Shown here in pieces: positions 7,571 to 15,686 of a stretch of 64,000 bases of DNA. The notes below the pieces were generated by a model. The model did no database searches. It was given only the letters and a program-made list of their open reading frames with translations, and had not been told where the DNA came from. Both the position numbers and the translations under genes were made by a program. Origin of the DNA: Pontitalea aquivivens (GTDB lineage: Bacteria; Pseudomonadota; Alphaproteobacteria; Rhodobacterales; Rhodobacteraceae); NCBI RefSeq assembly GCF_046507575.1, contig NZ_JBKFEY010000010.1:34661-98660 (forward strand), in the 5' to 3' direction. Within the stretch, counting starts at the first letter, position 1. Each line of letters starts with the position of its first letter.

Positions 7571-8848
7571 TTAGCCCTTCAGGATCGAGCGGCCGGCGTA
7601 TTCGGCGGTTTCGCCCAGCATTTCCTCGATGCGGATCAGCTGGTTGTATTTCGCCAGCCGGTCCGATCGCGCAAGGCTGCCGGTCTTGATCTGGCCGCAG
7701 TTCGTGGCGACCGCGAGATCCGCGATGGTGGCGTCTTCCGTCTCGCCCGAGCGGTGCGACATCACGCTGGTATAGCGCGCGCGGTCTGCCATGCGGACGG
7801 CGTCCAGCGTTTCGGTCAGGGTGCCGATCTGGTTGACCTTGACCAGCAGCGAGTTGGCGCAGCCTTCCCTGATGCCGCGGGCCAGGCGCGCGGGGTTGGT
7901 CACGAACAGATCGTCACCCACCAGTTGAACCGATGCGCCCAGGCGTTCGGTCAGCAGCTTCCAGCCGGCCCAGTCATCCTCGGCGCAGCCATCCTCGATC
8001 GAGAGGATCGGGTAATCGGCGCAAAGGGCGGCCAGGTAGTCGACGTTTTCGTCGATCGACAGGGTCTTGCCCTCGCCCTTCATCTCGTACTTGCCGCCCC
8101 TGAAATATTCGGTCGAGGCGCAGTCGAGCGCCAGGCAGATGTCGTCCCCCGGGCGGTAGCCGGCCTTTTCGATCGCGCGCAGGATGAAGTCCAGCGCGTC
8201 GCGGGCCGAGGACAGGTTCGGCGCAAAGCCGCCCTCATCACCGACGCCGGTGGCCAGGCCCGCGGCCGACAGTTCCTTTTTCAGCGTGTGGAATACCTCG
8301 GCGCCCATGCGGACGGCCTCGCGGATGTTGCCCGCGCTGACCGGCATGATCATGAATTCCTGGATGTCGATCGGGTTGTCGGCATGTTCGCCGCCGTTGA
8401 TGATGTTCATCATCGGCACCGGCAGGATGCGCGCGTTGGTGCCGCCAACATAGCGGTAAAGCGGTTGGGTGGTGAAATCGGCTGCGGCCTTGGCGACGGC
8501 CAGCGACACGCCCAGGATCGCATTGGCGCCCAGACGCGACTTGTTCGGGGTTCCGTCCAGTTCGATCATCATGCGGTCGATTTCAACCTGTTCGGTGACG
8601 TCCTCACCCACCAGGTTTTCGGCGATTTCGCCATTCACCGCCATCACCGCTTCCAGCACGCCCTTGCCCAGGTAGCGCGCCTTGTCGCCATCGCGCCGTT
8701 CCACCGCCTCATGCGCGCCCGTCGAGGCGCCCGAGGGCACCGCGGCGCGGCCCAGCGTGCCGTCTTCCAGGACCACATCGACCTCGACGGTCGGGTTGCC
8801 CCGGCTGTCCAGGATTTCGCGGGCGTGGATATCGATGATCGTGCTCAT
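7571..8848 (-). CDS. eno: Enolase
   Basis: A 425-residue enolase converting 2-phosphoglycerate to phosphoenolpyruvate. Conserved segments are LDSRGNPTVEVDV near the N-terminus, PSGASTGAHEA (38-48, substrate loop), GDEGGFAPNL, SIEDGCAEDDW with metal-ligand acids, KVNQIGTLTE with the catalytic Lys, and SHRSGETED. Length matches the bacterial family. It converges with anmK across the perfect inverted repeat. A TGTTAGCG half-palindrome lies about 90 bp upstream. Confidence 0.97.
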   Translation of the reverse strand: MSTIIDIHAREILDSRGNPTVEVDVVLEDGTLGRAAVPSGASTGAHEAVERRDGDKARYLGKGVLEAVMAVNGEIAENLVGEDVTEQVEIDRMMIELDGTPNKSRLGANAILGVSLAVAKAAADFTTQPLYRYVGGTNARILPVPMMNIINGGEHADNPIDIQEFMIMPVSAGNIREAVRMGAEVFHTLKKELSAAGLATGVGDEGGFAPNLSSARDALDFILRAIEKAGYRPGDDICLALDCASTEYFRGGKYEMKGEGKTLSIDENVDYLAALCADYPILSIEDGCAEDDWAGWKLLTERLGASVQLVGDDLFVTNPARLARGIREGCANSLLVKVNQIGTLTETLDAVRMADRARYTSVMSHRSGETEDATIADLAVATNCGQIKTGSLARSDRLAKYNQLIRIEEMLGETAEYAGRSILKG

Positions 8849-8937
8849 GGCTCGGGTCCCTTCGGGTGTGTTCCGTTGGCCGCTCTATAGCCCGGGGTTT
8901 ATTCCACGGGAAGGGTGTGGTGGCGATAACGGCGGTG

Positions 8938-9801
8938 TTAGCGACGCAACCGCGCCTCACGCAGCAGGGTGTAAAGCCCCGAGGCCACGATCACCGCGCC
9001 GCCCAGCAGCGTTGCCGCATCGACGGCTTCGTCAAAGACCAGCCAGCCGATGATCAGCGCAAAGACCAGCCGGGTATAGCGGAAGGGGGTGATCACCGCG
9101 ACCTCGCCCAGCCGCATCGCGGCGATCAGCGCGTAATAGCCGGCCGTGCCCGCCACCAGCGCCCCCGCGATCCGGGCCCATTCGACCGCATCGGGTGCCA
9201 CCAGCGGCGTGCCCGCCACCCAGGCCAGGATCAGCCCTGCCGGCACCAGAACGCCAAAGCCATAGGTCGCCAGCTGCAGCGAGGTGATGGCGCCGGGCAC
9301 GCGGCGGGTGGCCACATCGCGCCCCGCCAGCCCCAGCACCGCCACCACGGCAAACAGCGAATGTGCCGAAAACCCCTCGGTCCCCGGGCGGATCACGATC
9401 AGCACACCCACGAACCCCACCGCGATCGCCGACCAGCGCCGCCAGCCGACCGTTTCGCCCAGGAAAAGCGCCGCGCCCAGCGTCACCGCCAGCGGCGTCG
9501 CCTGCAGGATCGCCGAGGCCTGCGCCAGCGGTGTGAAGACGACGGCCGAGATGAAGGCGATGGTGCCCACCAGTTCGCCCAGATTGCGCAGGATCACCGA
9601 TCCCGCGATCAGATCGCGGCTGATCAGCCGCTCGCCGCGGGCGCGCGCGAAGGCGGCATAGATGATCGCCCCGCCCGCGCCCAGCAGCGCCAGGATCTCG
9701 CCCACGGGCAGGCGCGCGGACATGGACTTGACGAACATGTCCTCGATGGCAAATCCGGCCATCGCCGCCACCATCAACAGGCTGCCGCGCAGGTTTTCCA
9801 T
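8938..9801 (-). CDS. EamA/DMT-family membrane transporter
   Basis: A 287-residue hydrophobic protein with about ten membrane segments and two internally similar halves, as in drug/metabolite (EamA) transporters. SAVVFTPLAQASAILQATPL followed by a second-half counterpart GEVAVITPFRYTRLV is typical. The substrate cannot be assigned. The frame is open to 10035 but the extension would translate the poly-G minisatellite; MENLRGSLLM at 9801 is the natural start. The minisatellite lies about 100-190 bp upstream. Confidence 0.85.
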   Translation of the reverse strand: MENLRGSLLMVAAMAGFAIEDMFVKSMSARLPVGEILALLGAGGAIIYAAFARARGERLISRDLIAGSVILRNLGELVGTIAFISAVVFTPLAQASAILQATPLAVTLGAALFLGETVGWRRWSAIAVGFVGVLIVIRPGTEGFSAHSLFAVVAVLGLAGRDVATRRVPGAITSLQLATYGFGVLVPAGLILAWVAGTPLVAPDAVEWARIAGALVAGTAGYYALIAAMRLGEVAVITPFRYTRLVFALIIGWLVFDEAVDAATLLGGAVIVASGLYTLLREARLRR

Positions 9802-9900
9802 GATCTGTTCCGAACCGCCTTTTTCCCTGCGGTCAAATCCCGCGCGGGCAGGCTTTAGCGCGCGGCGGGGGGCGGCGTAAAGCGCGCGATTGTGTGGGCC

Positions 9901-9992
9901 ACAATTCCCCCCCCCCACAATTCCCCCCCCCCACAATTCCCCCCCCCCACAATTCCCCCCCCCCACAATTCCCCCCCCCACAATTCCCCCCC
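9901..9992. repeat. Six-copy poly-C minisatellite
   Basis: ACAATT followed by a C run is repeated six times in tandem: four 16-bp units with ten C, then one with nine C and one with seven C. On the minus strand the array reads as G runs plus AATTGT and lies upstream of the EamA start. Homopolymer runs of this length are prone to slippage. Confidence 0.95.
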
Positions 9993-10004
9993 GTTGCGCG
10001 TCCG

Positions 10005-10706
10005 TCAGCCGCGCAGCCCCGCGACATCGGCCCAAAGCGGCAGATGATCCGAAGCGTGGCGCGACAGCGGCGTGTCCAGCACGCCCGCCCGCACCACCTG
10101 CAGCCCCGGCCCCAGCACCAGCCGGTCCAGATGGCCAAAGGGTGCGCGGGCGGGGAAGGTGGGGGCGGGGGCGTGAACGGCAAAGCCCGCCAGCGGTTCA
10201 AAGCCACGCTTGCGCGACCATTCGTTGAAATCGCCGATCGCCAGCGCCGGGCGCGGCGCCGCCGCCGCCAGATATTCGCCGATCCTGTGCAGTTGCGCGC
10301 GCCGGTCCACCCGCCGCAGCCCCAGATGCGCCGCAACCAGCCGGAACGGCGGCAGGCCCGCCTCGGAGACCTCAAGGGCCAATGCGCCGCGCGGCTCCAG
10401 CCCCGGCAAGGTGATGGGATGCACCTGCGAGACCCGCAGCCCCCGCCGTGCCAGCACCGTCTGGCCATGCCAGCCCAGGCTGTTGGGGCCGGTGCGGTCA
10501 AAGGGGACCACCTCGAAATCGGTTTCCTCTTCGATCATGCGCGGCGGCAGGGCGGCGGGGCGATGGCCCATCCGCAGGTCGACCTCTTGCAGGGCGACGA
10601 TATCGGCCGACAGCGCGTTGATCACCGCCACCGCGCGATGCGGATCGCGCAGCCCGTCCGAGCCCACGCATTTATGCACATTGTAAGACGCGATGCGGAT
10701 GGTCAT
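10005..10706 (-). CDS. Endonuclease/exonuclease/phosphatase family protein
   Basis: A 233-residue metal-dependent phosphodiesterase-fold protein. Visible motifs are ASYNVHKCVG (6-15), LQEVDLR (about 39-45, metal-binding Glu), AAHLGLRR, GDFNEW and the C-terminal SDHLPLWADV with the catalytic His. Members cut nucleic acids or phospholipid headgroups; the substrate is not predictable. No signal peptide is seen. It is divergent from the membrane-protein gene at 10778. Confidence 0.85.
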   Translation of the reverse strand: MTIRIASYNVHKCVGSDGLRDPHRAVAVINALSADIVALQEVDLRMGHRPAALPPRMIEEETDFEVVPFDRTGPNSLGWHGQTVLARRGLRVSQVHPITLPGLEPRGALALEVSEAGLPPFRLVAAHLGLRRVDRRAQLHRIGEYLAAAAPRPALAIGDFNEWSRKRGFEPLAGFAVHAPAPTFPARAPFGHLDRLVLGPGLQVVRAGVLDTPLSRHASDHLPLWADVAGLRG

Positions 10707-10777
10707 GTTGCAGATATGGGGGGATCATGCGCGCGAATGCAGTGCCAAAATGCATCCCCGCGATCAACTTGGTGTGG

Positions 10778-11440
10778 ATGGGGATGATGAAGGATCACTG
10801 GCAGCGGGTGCGGGCGCAGCCCCTGGCGATCCAGATGATCTGGGCGGCGCTGGCGGTGGAGTTCCTGGTGGCGCTGTGGGAACGCCAATGGCCGCTGGCG
10901 GGGGTTGCCACGATTACCGCGGCGCTGACGCTGGCGCCGATCTATCTGTCCTCACGCATGGGGCTGCGGCTGCCCACCGCCTTTCTGGTGGGGATCACGC
11001 TGTTCATCTTTGCCACGATCTTTCTGGGCGAGGCCTTTGATTTCTATAACAGATACTGGTGGTGGGATGTGGTTTTGCACGGCGGCTCGGCGCTTGGCTT
11101 CGGGATGCTGGGGTTCCTCTTTGCCTTCATGCTGTTCGAGGGCGACCGCTTTGCCGCCCCCGCCTGGGCGCTGGCGCTGATCGGCTTTACCATCGCGGTC
11201 ACGATCGGCGCCCTGTGGGAAATCTTCGAATTCGGCATGGATCAGATCTTTGGCCTGAACATGCAGAAATCGGGGCTGGTGGACACGATGGGCGACCTGA
11301 TCGTCGACGTGATCGGCGCCAGCATCGGCGCGCTGGCGGGCTTTGCCTGGCTGAAGGGGCGGCAACTGGGCGGCTTTACCGGGGTGTTTGGCGATTTCGT
11401 CGCGCGCAACCGGCGCTGGTTCCGCAAGCACCGCGACTGA
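10778..11440 (+). CDS. DUF2238-like integral membrane protein
   Basis: About 220 residues with six or so membrane segments. The segment FYNRYWWWDVVLHGGSALGFGMLGF and later ALWEIFEFGMDQIFGLNMQK resemble the DUF2238 (YjdF-like) family, whose function is unknown. The frame is open to an ATG at 10727, but that would leave only 20 bp to the divergent neighbour; MGMMKDHW at 10778 is preferred, though neither start has a strong SD. Its stop codon directly abuts the stop codon of convergent selO. Confidence 0.7.
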   Translation: MGMMKDHWQRVRAQPLAIQMIWAALAVEFLVALWERQWPLAGVATITAALTLAPIYLSSRMGLRLPTAFLVGITLFIFATIFLGEAFDFYNRYWWWDVVLHGGSALGFGMLGFLFAFMLFEGDRFAAPAWALALIGFTIAVTIGALWEIFEFGMDQIFGLNMQKSGLVDTMGDLIVDVIGASIGALAGFAWLKGRQLGGFTGVFGDFVARNRRWFRKHRD

Positions 11441-12862
11441 TCAGGTGCCGCAAAAGGTGCGGTGGACGATCTGGTCGGGCCGCGGCGCCAGGCTGTAATC
11501 GGCCAGGGCCGGATCGTCCTCAAAGGGCCGGGCCAGCGCCGCGTTCAGGCGGTGGAAGGGGGCCAGATCACCTGCGACCGCGGCCTGGATCGCCTCTTCC
11601 ACGCGGTGGTTGCGCGGGATGCGGGCGGGATTGGCCGCGGCCATCACCGCGCGCGGATCGGCCTCTTGCGCAAGCCGGTCGCGCCACAGACCGGCCCACT
11701 GGTCAAAGGCATCGGGTTCCGCGAATTCCGCGCGCGCCGTACCATCCAAAAGGCCGCGGAAGGTGCGGGTGAAATCGGCCCGCAGCAGCGCCATGCGCGA
11801 CAAAAGCGTCTCGATCAGGTCCAGATCGGCCCCGGTGGCGGCGGCAATCCCGATCTTGGCGCCAAAGCGCGCCAGCCATTCGGCCTGGAAGGCGGGGCCA
11901 AAGCCATGAACCGCCTCGGTCGCGGCTTCGATCGCGGCCTCGCGTTCGCCCATCAGCGGCAACAGGCAGGTGGCGAATTGCGCCAGATTCCAGGCCCCGA
12001 TCTGCGGCTGGTTGGCATAGGCATACCGCCCCCCCCGGTCGATCGAGGAAAAGACGCGGCCCGGGTGATAGGCATCCATGAAGGCACAGGGACCATAGTC
12101 GATGGTTTCCCCCGACAGCGCCATGTTGTCGGTGTTCATCACCCCGTGGATGAAACCAGACGACATCCAGCCCGCAATCAGCCGCGCCTGCGCCGCCACC
12201 ACCGCGCGCAGCAGGCCCAAGGGGCCATCAGCTTGCGGGTAATGGCGTTTTATCATGTGGTTGCACAACGCCCTTAAACCATCTTCATCGTTCCGCGCAG
12301 CGAAATACTGAAACGTGCCCACCCGGATATGACTGGCCGCGATCCGCGCCAGAACCGCACCCGGCATCGCGTCCGTCCCGCGCAGGACCGGCTCGCCGGT
12401 GGTGACCGCGGCCAGCGCGCGCGTGGTGGGCAGCCCCAGCGCCGCCATCGCCTCGGACATGACATATTCGCGGATCACCGGCCCCAGCCAGGCCCGCCCG
12501 TCGCCGCCGCGCGAAAACGGTGTGCGCCCCGCGCCTTTCAGTTGCAGATCGAACCGGGCGCCATCGGGGGCCACGATCTCGCCCAGCAGGATCGCGCGGC
12601 CATCACCCAGCTGCGGCACCCAGCCGCCGAACTGATGCCCGGCATAGGCCTGCGCCAGGGGCTCGGCGCCCTGGGGCACGGCATTGCCCGCCAGCATCGC
12701 CACGCCCGCGGGGCTTTCCAGCCAGCCGGCATCCAGCCCCAGCCGCGAAGCCAGGGCCCGGTTCACCGCGACAAGCCCTGGCGCTGCCACCGGCACCGGG
12801 GCTTGTCGGGCATAAAACCGGCCCGGCAGGCGGGCATAGCTGTTGTCAAAGCGCAGCGTCAT
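11441..12862 (-). CDS. selO: Protein adenylyltransferase SelO (YdiU family)
   Basis: A 473-residue pseudokinase-fold enzyme; the family transfers AMP to Ser, Thr or Tyr side chains and is linked to redox stress. Recognisable segments are FDNSYARLPGRFYA at the N-terminus, YAGHQFGGWVPQLGDGRA, LKGAGRTPFSRGGDGRAWLG, GVMNTDNMALSGETIDYGP with the metal-binding Asn/Asp, and GPCAFMDAYHPG. AAGGAG precedes ATG 12862 by a good distance, so the longer frame to 12979 is not used. Family length is about 470-490 aa. Confidence 0.92.
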   Translation of the reverse strand: MTLRFDNSYARLPGRFYARQAPVPVAAPGLVAVNRALASRLGLDAGWLESPAGVAMLAGNAVPQGAEPLAQAYAGHQFGGWVPQLGDGRAILLGEIVAPDGARFDLQLKGAGRTPFSRGGDGRAWLGPVIREYVMSEAMAALGLPTTRALAAVTTGEPVLRGTDAMPGAVLARIAASHIRVGTFQYFAARNDEDGLRALCNHMIKRHYPQADGPLGLLRAVVAAQARLIAGWMSSGFIHGVMNTDNMALSGETIDYGPCAFMDAYHPGRVFSSIDRGGRYAYANQPQIGAWNLAQFATCLLPLMGEREAAIEAATEAVHGFGPAFQAEWLARFGAKIGIAAATGADLDLIETLLSRMALLRADFTRTFRGLLDGTARAEFAEPDAFDQWAGLWRDRLAQEADPRAVMAAANPARIPRNHRVEEAIQAAVAGDLAPFHRLNAALARPFEDDPALADYSLAPRPDQIVHRTFCGT

Positions 12863-12934
12863 CACCTTCTCCTTGCCCCGGATATAGGCCGCGTCGCCCC
12901 CGTCGCAAGGTGGCGCCTGTGGCGGGCCGGGCCT

Positions 12935-12985
12935 GAGTATTTTTGCCAAGAAGAAACATGCGGCTTCTTCTTGGTCCAAATACTC
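12935..12985. repeat. Imperfect inverted repeat of the GAGTATTT...CCAAGAAGAA family
   Basis: GAGTATTTTTGCCAAGAAG (from 12935) faces its near-complement CTTCTTCTTGGTCCAAATAC (12964-12983), with a loop of about 8 bases. It lies upstream of selO and downstream of the nucleoside hydrolase. Same family as the elements at 4899 and 7466. Confidence 0.75.
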
Positions 12986-13027
12986 CCCCGCCGGAGGCGT
13001 CCCGCAGCCGGCACGGGCGCGCGGGAT

Positions 13028-13969
13028 TCAAAGCCGGGCGATCCGGTCGGTCAGCAGCGCATAAAAGCCTTCGGCATCGACGCTGCCCATGAACATCGCA
13101 TTGGTCGGCCGGTCGGTGACGCGCCACCAGTCGGTCACCGTCATGCCTCGGGTGAGGTCGGACCGCGTCTCGATTTCCACATTCACATGGCGGCCCTCGA
13201 ACAGGTCGGGGCGCAACAGATAGGCGATGACGCAGGGGTCATGCAGCGGTGCGCCCTGGCTGCCGTATTTCGCCATGTCGTAGCGTTCGAAGAAATCGGT
13301 CCAGCTGGCGACCGCATGGCCGACACGGGTGCCAAGCGCGCGGAAGGCCTCGACCCGGGGGCGGGTGGTCAGCACCTTGTGGGTCACATCCAGCGCCATC
13401 ACCACCAGCGGCACGCCGGATCCGAACACGATGTCCGCGGCTTCGGGGTCGACATAGATGTTGAATTCGGCGGCGGGGGTGACGTTGCCCACCTCGAAAC
13501 AGGCGCCGCCCATCAGCACGATTTCGGCCACGCGGGGGATGATGTCGGGCGCGCGGGTGAAGGCGGTGGCGATATTGGTCAGGGGCCCCAGCGGGCAGAG
13601 CGTGACCGCGCCCTCGGGCAGGGCGCGCAGCGTGTCGATGATGAAATCGACCGCGTGCTGATCCTGCAGCGGCATGGTGGGATCAGGCAGGACGATGCCG
13701 TCGAGGCCGGTCTTGCCATGCACATATTCCGCCGTCACCAGCTGGCGCGTCATCGGCGCCGCGCATCCCGAAAAGACCCGGATGTCGGGTCGGCCCGCCA
13801 GTTCGCAGACCACGCGGGCGTTGCGCGCGGTCAGCTGCAACGGCACGTTGCCCGCCACCGCCGTGATGCCCAGCACCTCAAGGTCCGGGCTGGCCAGCGC
13901 CAGCAGGATCGCCACGGCATCGTCCTGGCCGGGGTCGGTGTCGATGATGATCTTGCGCGGCGCGGTCAT
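13028..13969 (-). CDS. Nucleoside hydrolase (inosine-uridine preferring family)
   Basis: A 313-residue N-ribohydrolase. The calcium-binding signature DTDPGQDDAVA starts at residue 10, and the family segments GPLTNIATAF, VLMGGACF and AEFNIYVDPEAA follow in order, with HDPCVIAYL near the C-terminal active site. It cleaves ribonucleosides to ribose and base. CAGGAGAG precedes ATG 13969. The longer open frame extends into the next intergenic hairpin and is rejected. Substrate specificity is not predictable from these motifs. Confidence 0.92.
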   Translation of the reverse strand: MTAPRKIIIDTDPGQDDAVAILLALASPDLEVLGITAVAGNVPLQLTARNARVVCELAGRPDIRVFSGCAAPMTRQLVTAEYVHGKTGLDGIVLPDPTMPLQDQHAVDFIIDTLRALPEGAVTLCPLGPLTNIATAFTRAPDIIPRVAEIVLMGGACFEVGNVTPAAEFNIYVDPEAADIVFGSGVPLVVMALDVTHKVLTTRPRVEAFRALGTRVGHAVASWTDFFERYDMAKYGSQGAPLHDPCVIAYLLRPDLFEGRHVNVEIETRSDLTRGMTVTDWWRVTDRPTNAMFMGSVDAEGFYALLTDRIARL

Positions 13970-14033
13970 GGGCTCTCCTGATGGTTTGCGGCACAGTGGC
14001 TTGGCCGGTCGTCCTTGTCCAGATCGCCCAAAG

Positions 14034-14063
14034 CGAAAGCCCCGGCGGGGGCCGGGGCTTTCG
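14034..14063 (-). terminator. Perfect 13-bp hairpin after the binding-protein gene
   Basis: CGAAAGCCCCGGC (14034-14046) pairs exactly with GCCGGGGCTTTCG (14051-14063) around GGGG. It lies 16 bp past the stop codon of the binding-protein gene, before the next gene's start, which fits a terminator although the U run is short. Confidence 0.75.
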
Positions 14064-14079
14064 GGTGCCCGCACCGGGG

Positions 14080-15084
14080 TCAGCCGTCGAAATTGACCTC
14101 TTCGATCAGCTTCAGCGCGGCGGGGCGCAGCCGGGCGACCTCGGCCAGGGGCAGGGTGTCGGCGGTGAAGTCGCCCCAGCTGGCGACCAGATCCGAGCGT
14201 TTCACGCCCTCTTTCAGCGGGAATTCGTGGTTGCTTTCGGCATAGATCGCCTGCGCGGCATCCGAGGCCAGGAATTCCATCAGTTTCAGCGCGGCCGCCT
14301 TGTTCGGGGCCGCGGTCGTCATCGCCACGCCCGAGACGTTCAGATGCGTGCCCGTGCCGTCAAAGACCGGGAAGACGATGTGCACGCTGTCGGCCCATTC
14401 CTTCTGTTCGGGGTCGGCCAGCATCTGGCCCATGTAATAGGTGTTGCCCAGGCTGATGTCGCATTCGCCCGACCAGATCGACTTCACCTGGCCGCGGTCA
14501 TTGCCCTCGGGCTTTTTCGCAAGGTTGGCCTTGACGCCTTCCAGCCAGGCGCGGGTATCCGCCTCGCCGTGATGGGCCAGATGGGCGGCGGTCAGGGCGA
14601 CGTTATAGTCACTGGTGAAGGGGCGGGTGCAGATCCGGCCCTTCCATTTCGGATCGGCCAGGTCTTCGTAGCTGGTCACTTCGCCCTCGGCGACGCGGTC
14701 CTTGCTGGCATAGACGATGCGCGCGCGCGAGGTCAGGCCATACCAATGGCCCGCCGGATCGCGGAATTCGGCAGGGATCGCGGCTTCGAGCGCGGGCGAG
14801 GCGACGGGCTGGGTCACGCCCGCCCCGACCACCTGCTGCAGGCGCGCGATGTCGACGGTCATCACCAGATCGGCCGGGCTGCGCGTGCCCTCGGCCTGCA
14901 GGCGTTCGACCATGCCCTTGTCCACGAAGGCCACATTGACGGCGATTCCGGTTTCCCGGGTGAAGGCGTCAAACAGCGGCTGGACCAGTTCGGGCTGGCG
15001 GTGGGAATAGACGTTCACTTCCTCGGCCAGCGCGGGCAGGGCGATCAGGGCGGTGGTGAGGGTCAGGGCGAATCGCGCGGTCAT
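14080..15084 (-). CDS. Iron(III)-type ABC transporter substrate-binding protein
   Basis: A 334-residue periplasmic binding protein. A signal peptide ends at ALPALA-EE near residue 20, followed by VNVYSHRQPELVQPLFDAFTRETGI, a start typical of FbpA/FutA/IdiA ferric-binding proteins. Conserved Tyr-rich positions (SLGNTYYMGQM) resemble iron ligands. No permease or ATPase gene is adjacent in the window, so it is a stand-alone binding-protein gene here. AAAGGAG precedes ATG 15084. A putative promoter with repeated CGATCAG lies upstream, suggesting regulation, perhaps by iron (inference). Confidence 0.88.
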   Translation of the reverse strand: MTARFALTLTTALIALPALAEEVNVYSHRQPELVQPLFDAFTRETGIAVNVAFVDKGMVERLQAEGTRSPADLVMTVDIARLQQVVGAGVTQPVASPALEAAIPAEFRDPAGHWYGLTSRARIVYASKDRVAEGEVTSYEDLADPKWKGRICTRPFTSDYNVALTAAHLAHHGEADTRAWLEGVKANLAKKPEGNDRGQVKSIWSGECDISLGNTYYMGQMLADPEQKEWADSVHIVFPVFDGTGTHLNVSGVAMTTAAPNKAAALKLMEFLASDAAQAIYAESNHEFPLKEGVKRSDLVASWGDFTADTLPLAEVARLRPAALKLIEEVNFDG

Positions 15085-15114
15085 GGGTGACTCCTTTGGT
15101 CGGGATATGGCCTG

Positions 15115-15143
15115 TGTAAACCTGACAAAACTGATCGGGTCAA
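15115..15143 (-). promoter_or_regulatory. Possible promoter of the iron-binding-protein gene
   Basis: On the minus strand TTGACC (15143-15138) is followed 17 bp later by TTTACA. The hexamer CGATCAG occurs on both sides of the -35 element, 9 bp apart, a possible regulator site. The -10 match is weak. Confidence 0.35.
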
Positions 15144-15182
15144 TACCTGATCGAAAAAATCGGGTTTGTGGCGGGCGGGGCC

Positions 15183-15262
15183 GGGGGGCTGTCTGCCCCC
15201 TCTTGGCGCGATGCGCCAATTCACCCCCCGAGGATATTTGCGCAAAGCCGAAGAGGCATGGG
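15183..15262. repeat. Intergenic repeat ending in CAAAGCCGAAG
   Basis: GGGGGCTGTCTGCCCCC hairpin, TTGGCGCGATGCGCCAA hairpin, then CGAGGATATTTGCGCAAAGC and CGAAG. The same modules in the same order appear at 20697-20844, and an inverted variant of the last motif occurs near 30308-30329. A second dispersed repeat family of this genome. Confidence 0.75.
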
Positions 15263-15350
15263 GGTGTGACAGTGCGCCGCATCGAAAAGACATATTAAAA
15301 AAGTCAGGAATTGTGCGCGCCATTATGCACACCCTTGAAAGGAGACCCCG

Positions 15351-15626
15351 ATGCGCCCGATTGTCCTGCTGTCCCTTGCGCTGCTGCCTGCACCTGTTCT
15401 GGCCGACAGCGCGCCGCTGCCGCTGAACTATCAGATGTTCGAGGCGGCGGTGCCGCATGTCGACCTGGAGGTTTGTCCGGCGGATCTGGCGCTGCAGGGG
15501 CGGTTCTGCCGCATGGCGATGCTGCACGATGAAATCCATGTCTTTGCCTTTTCCGAAGAGGACGACCAGCCCATGGTGGGCTTCCGGTCCTGGCCGGTCG
15601 AGCGGGTCGCGGCGCTGCTGAACTGA
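15351..15626 (+). CDS. Small secreted protein of unknown function
   Basis: A 91-residue protein with a clear signal peptide (MRPIVLLSLALLPAPVLA, cleavage before DSAP), leaving a mature domain of about 72 residues with two cysteines (VCPADL and RFCRMA) that could form a disulfide in the periplasm. AAAGGAG sits about 8 bases before ATG 15351. I do not recognise a family. It stands alone between a repeat element and the ABC-F gene. Confidence 0.75.
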   Translation: MRPIVLLSLALLPAPVLADSAPLPLNYQMFEAAVPHVDLEVCPADLALQGRFCRMAMLHDEIHVFAFSEEDDQPMVGFRSWPVERVAALLN

Positions 15627-15686
15627 GCCCGGCCGGGGCCCCTGGCCGATTGACAAGGCCCGCGCGGTGCTTCATCGCTCGGGCCC

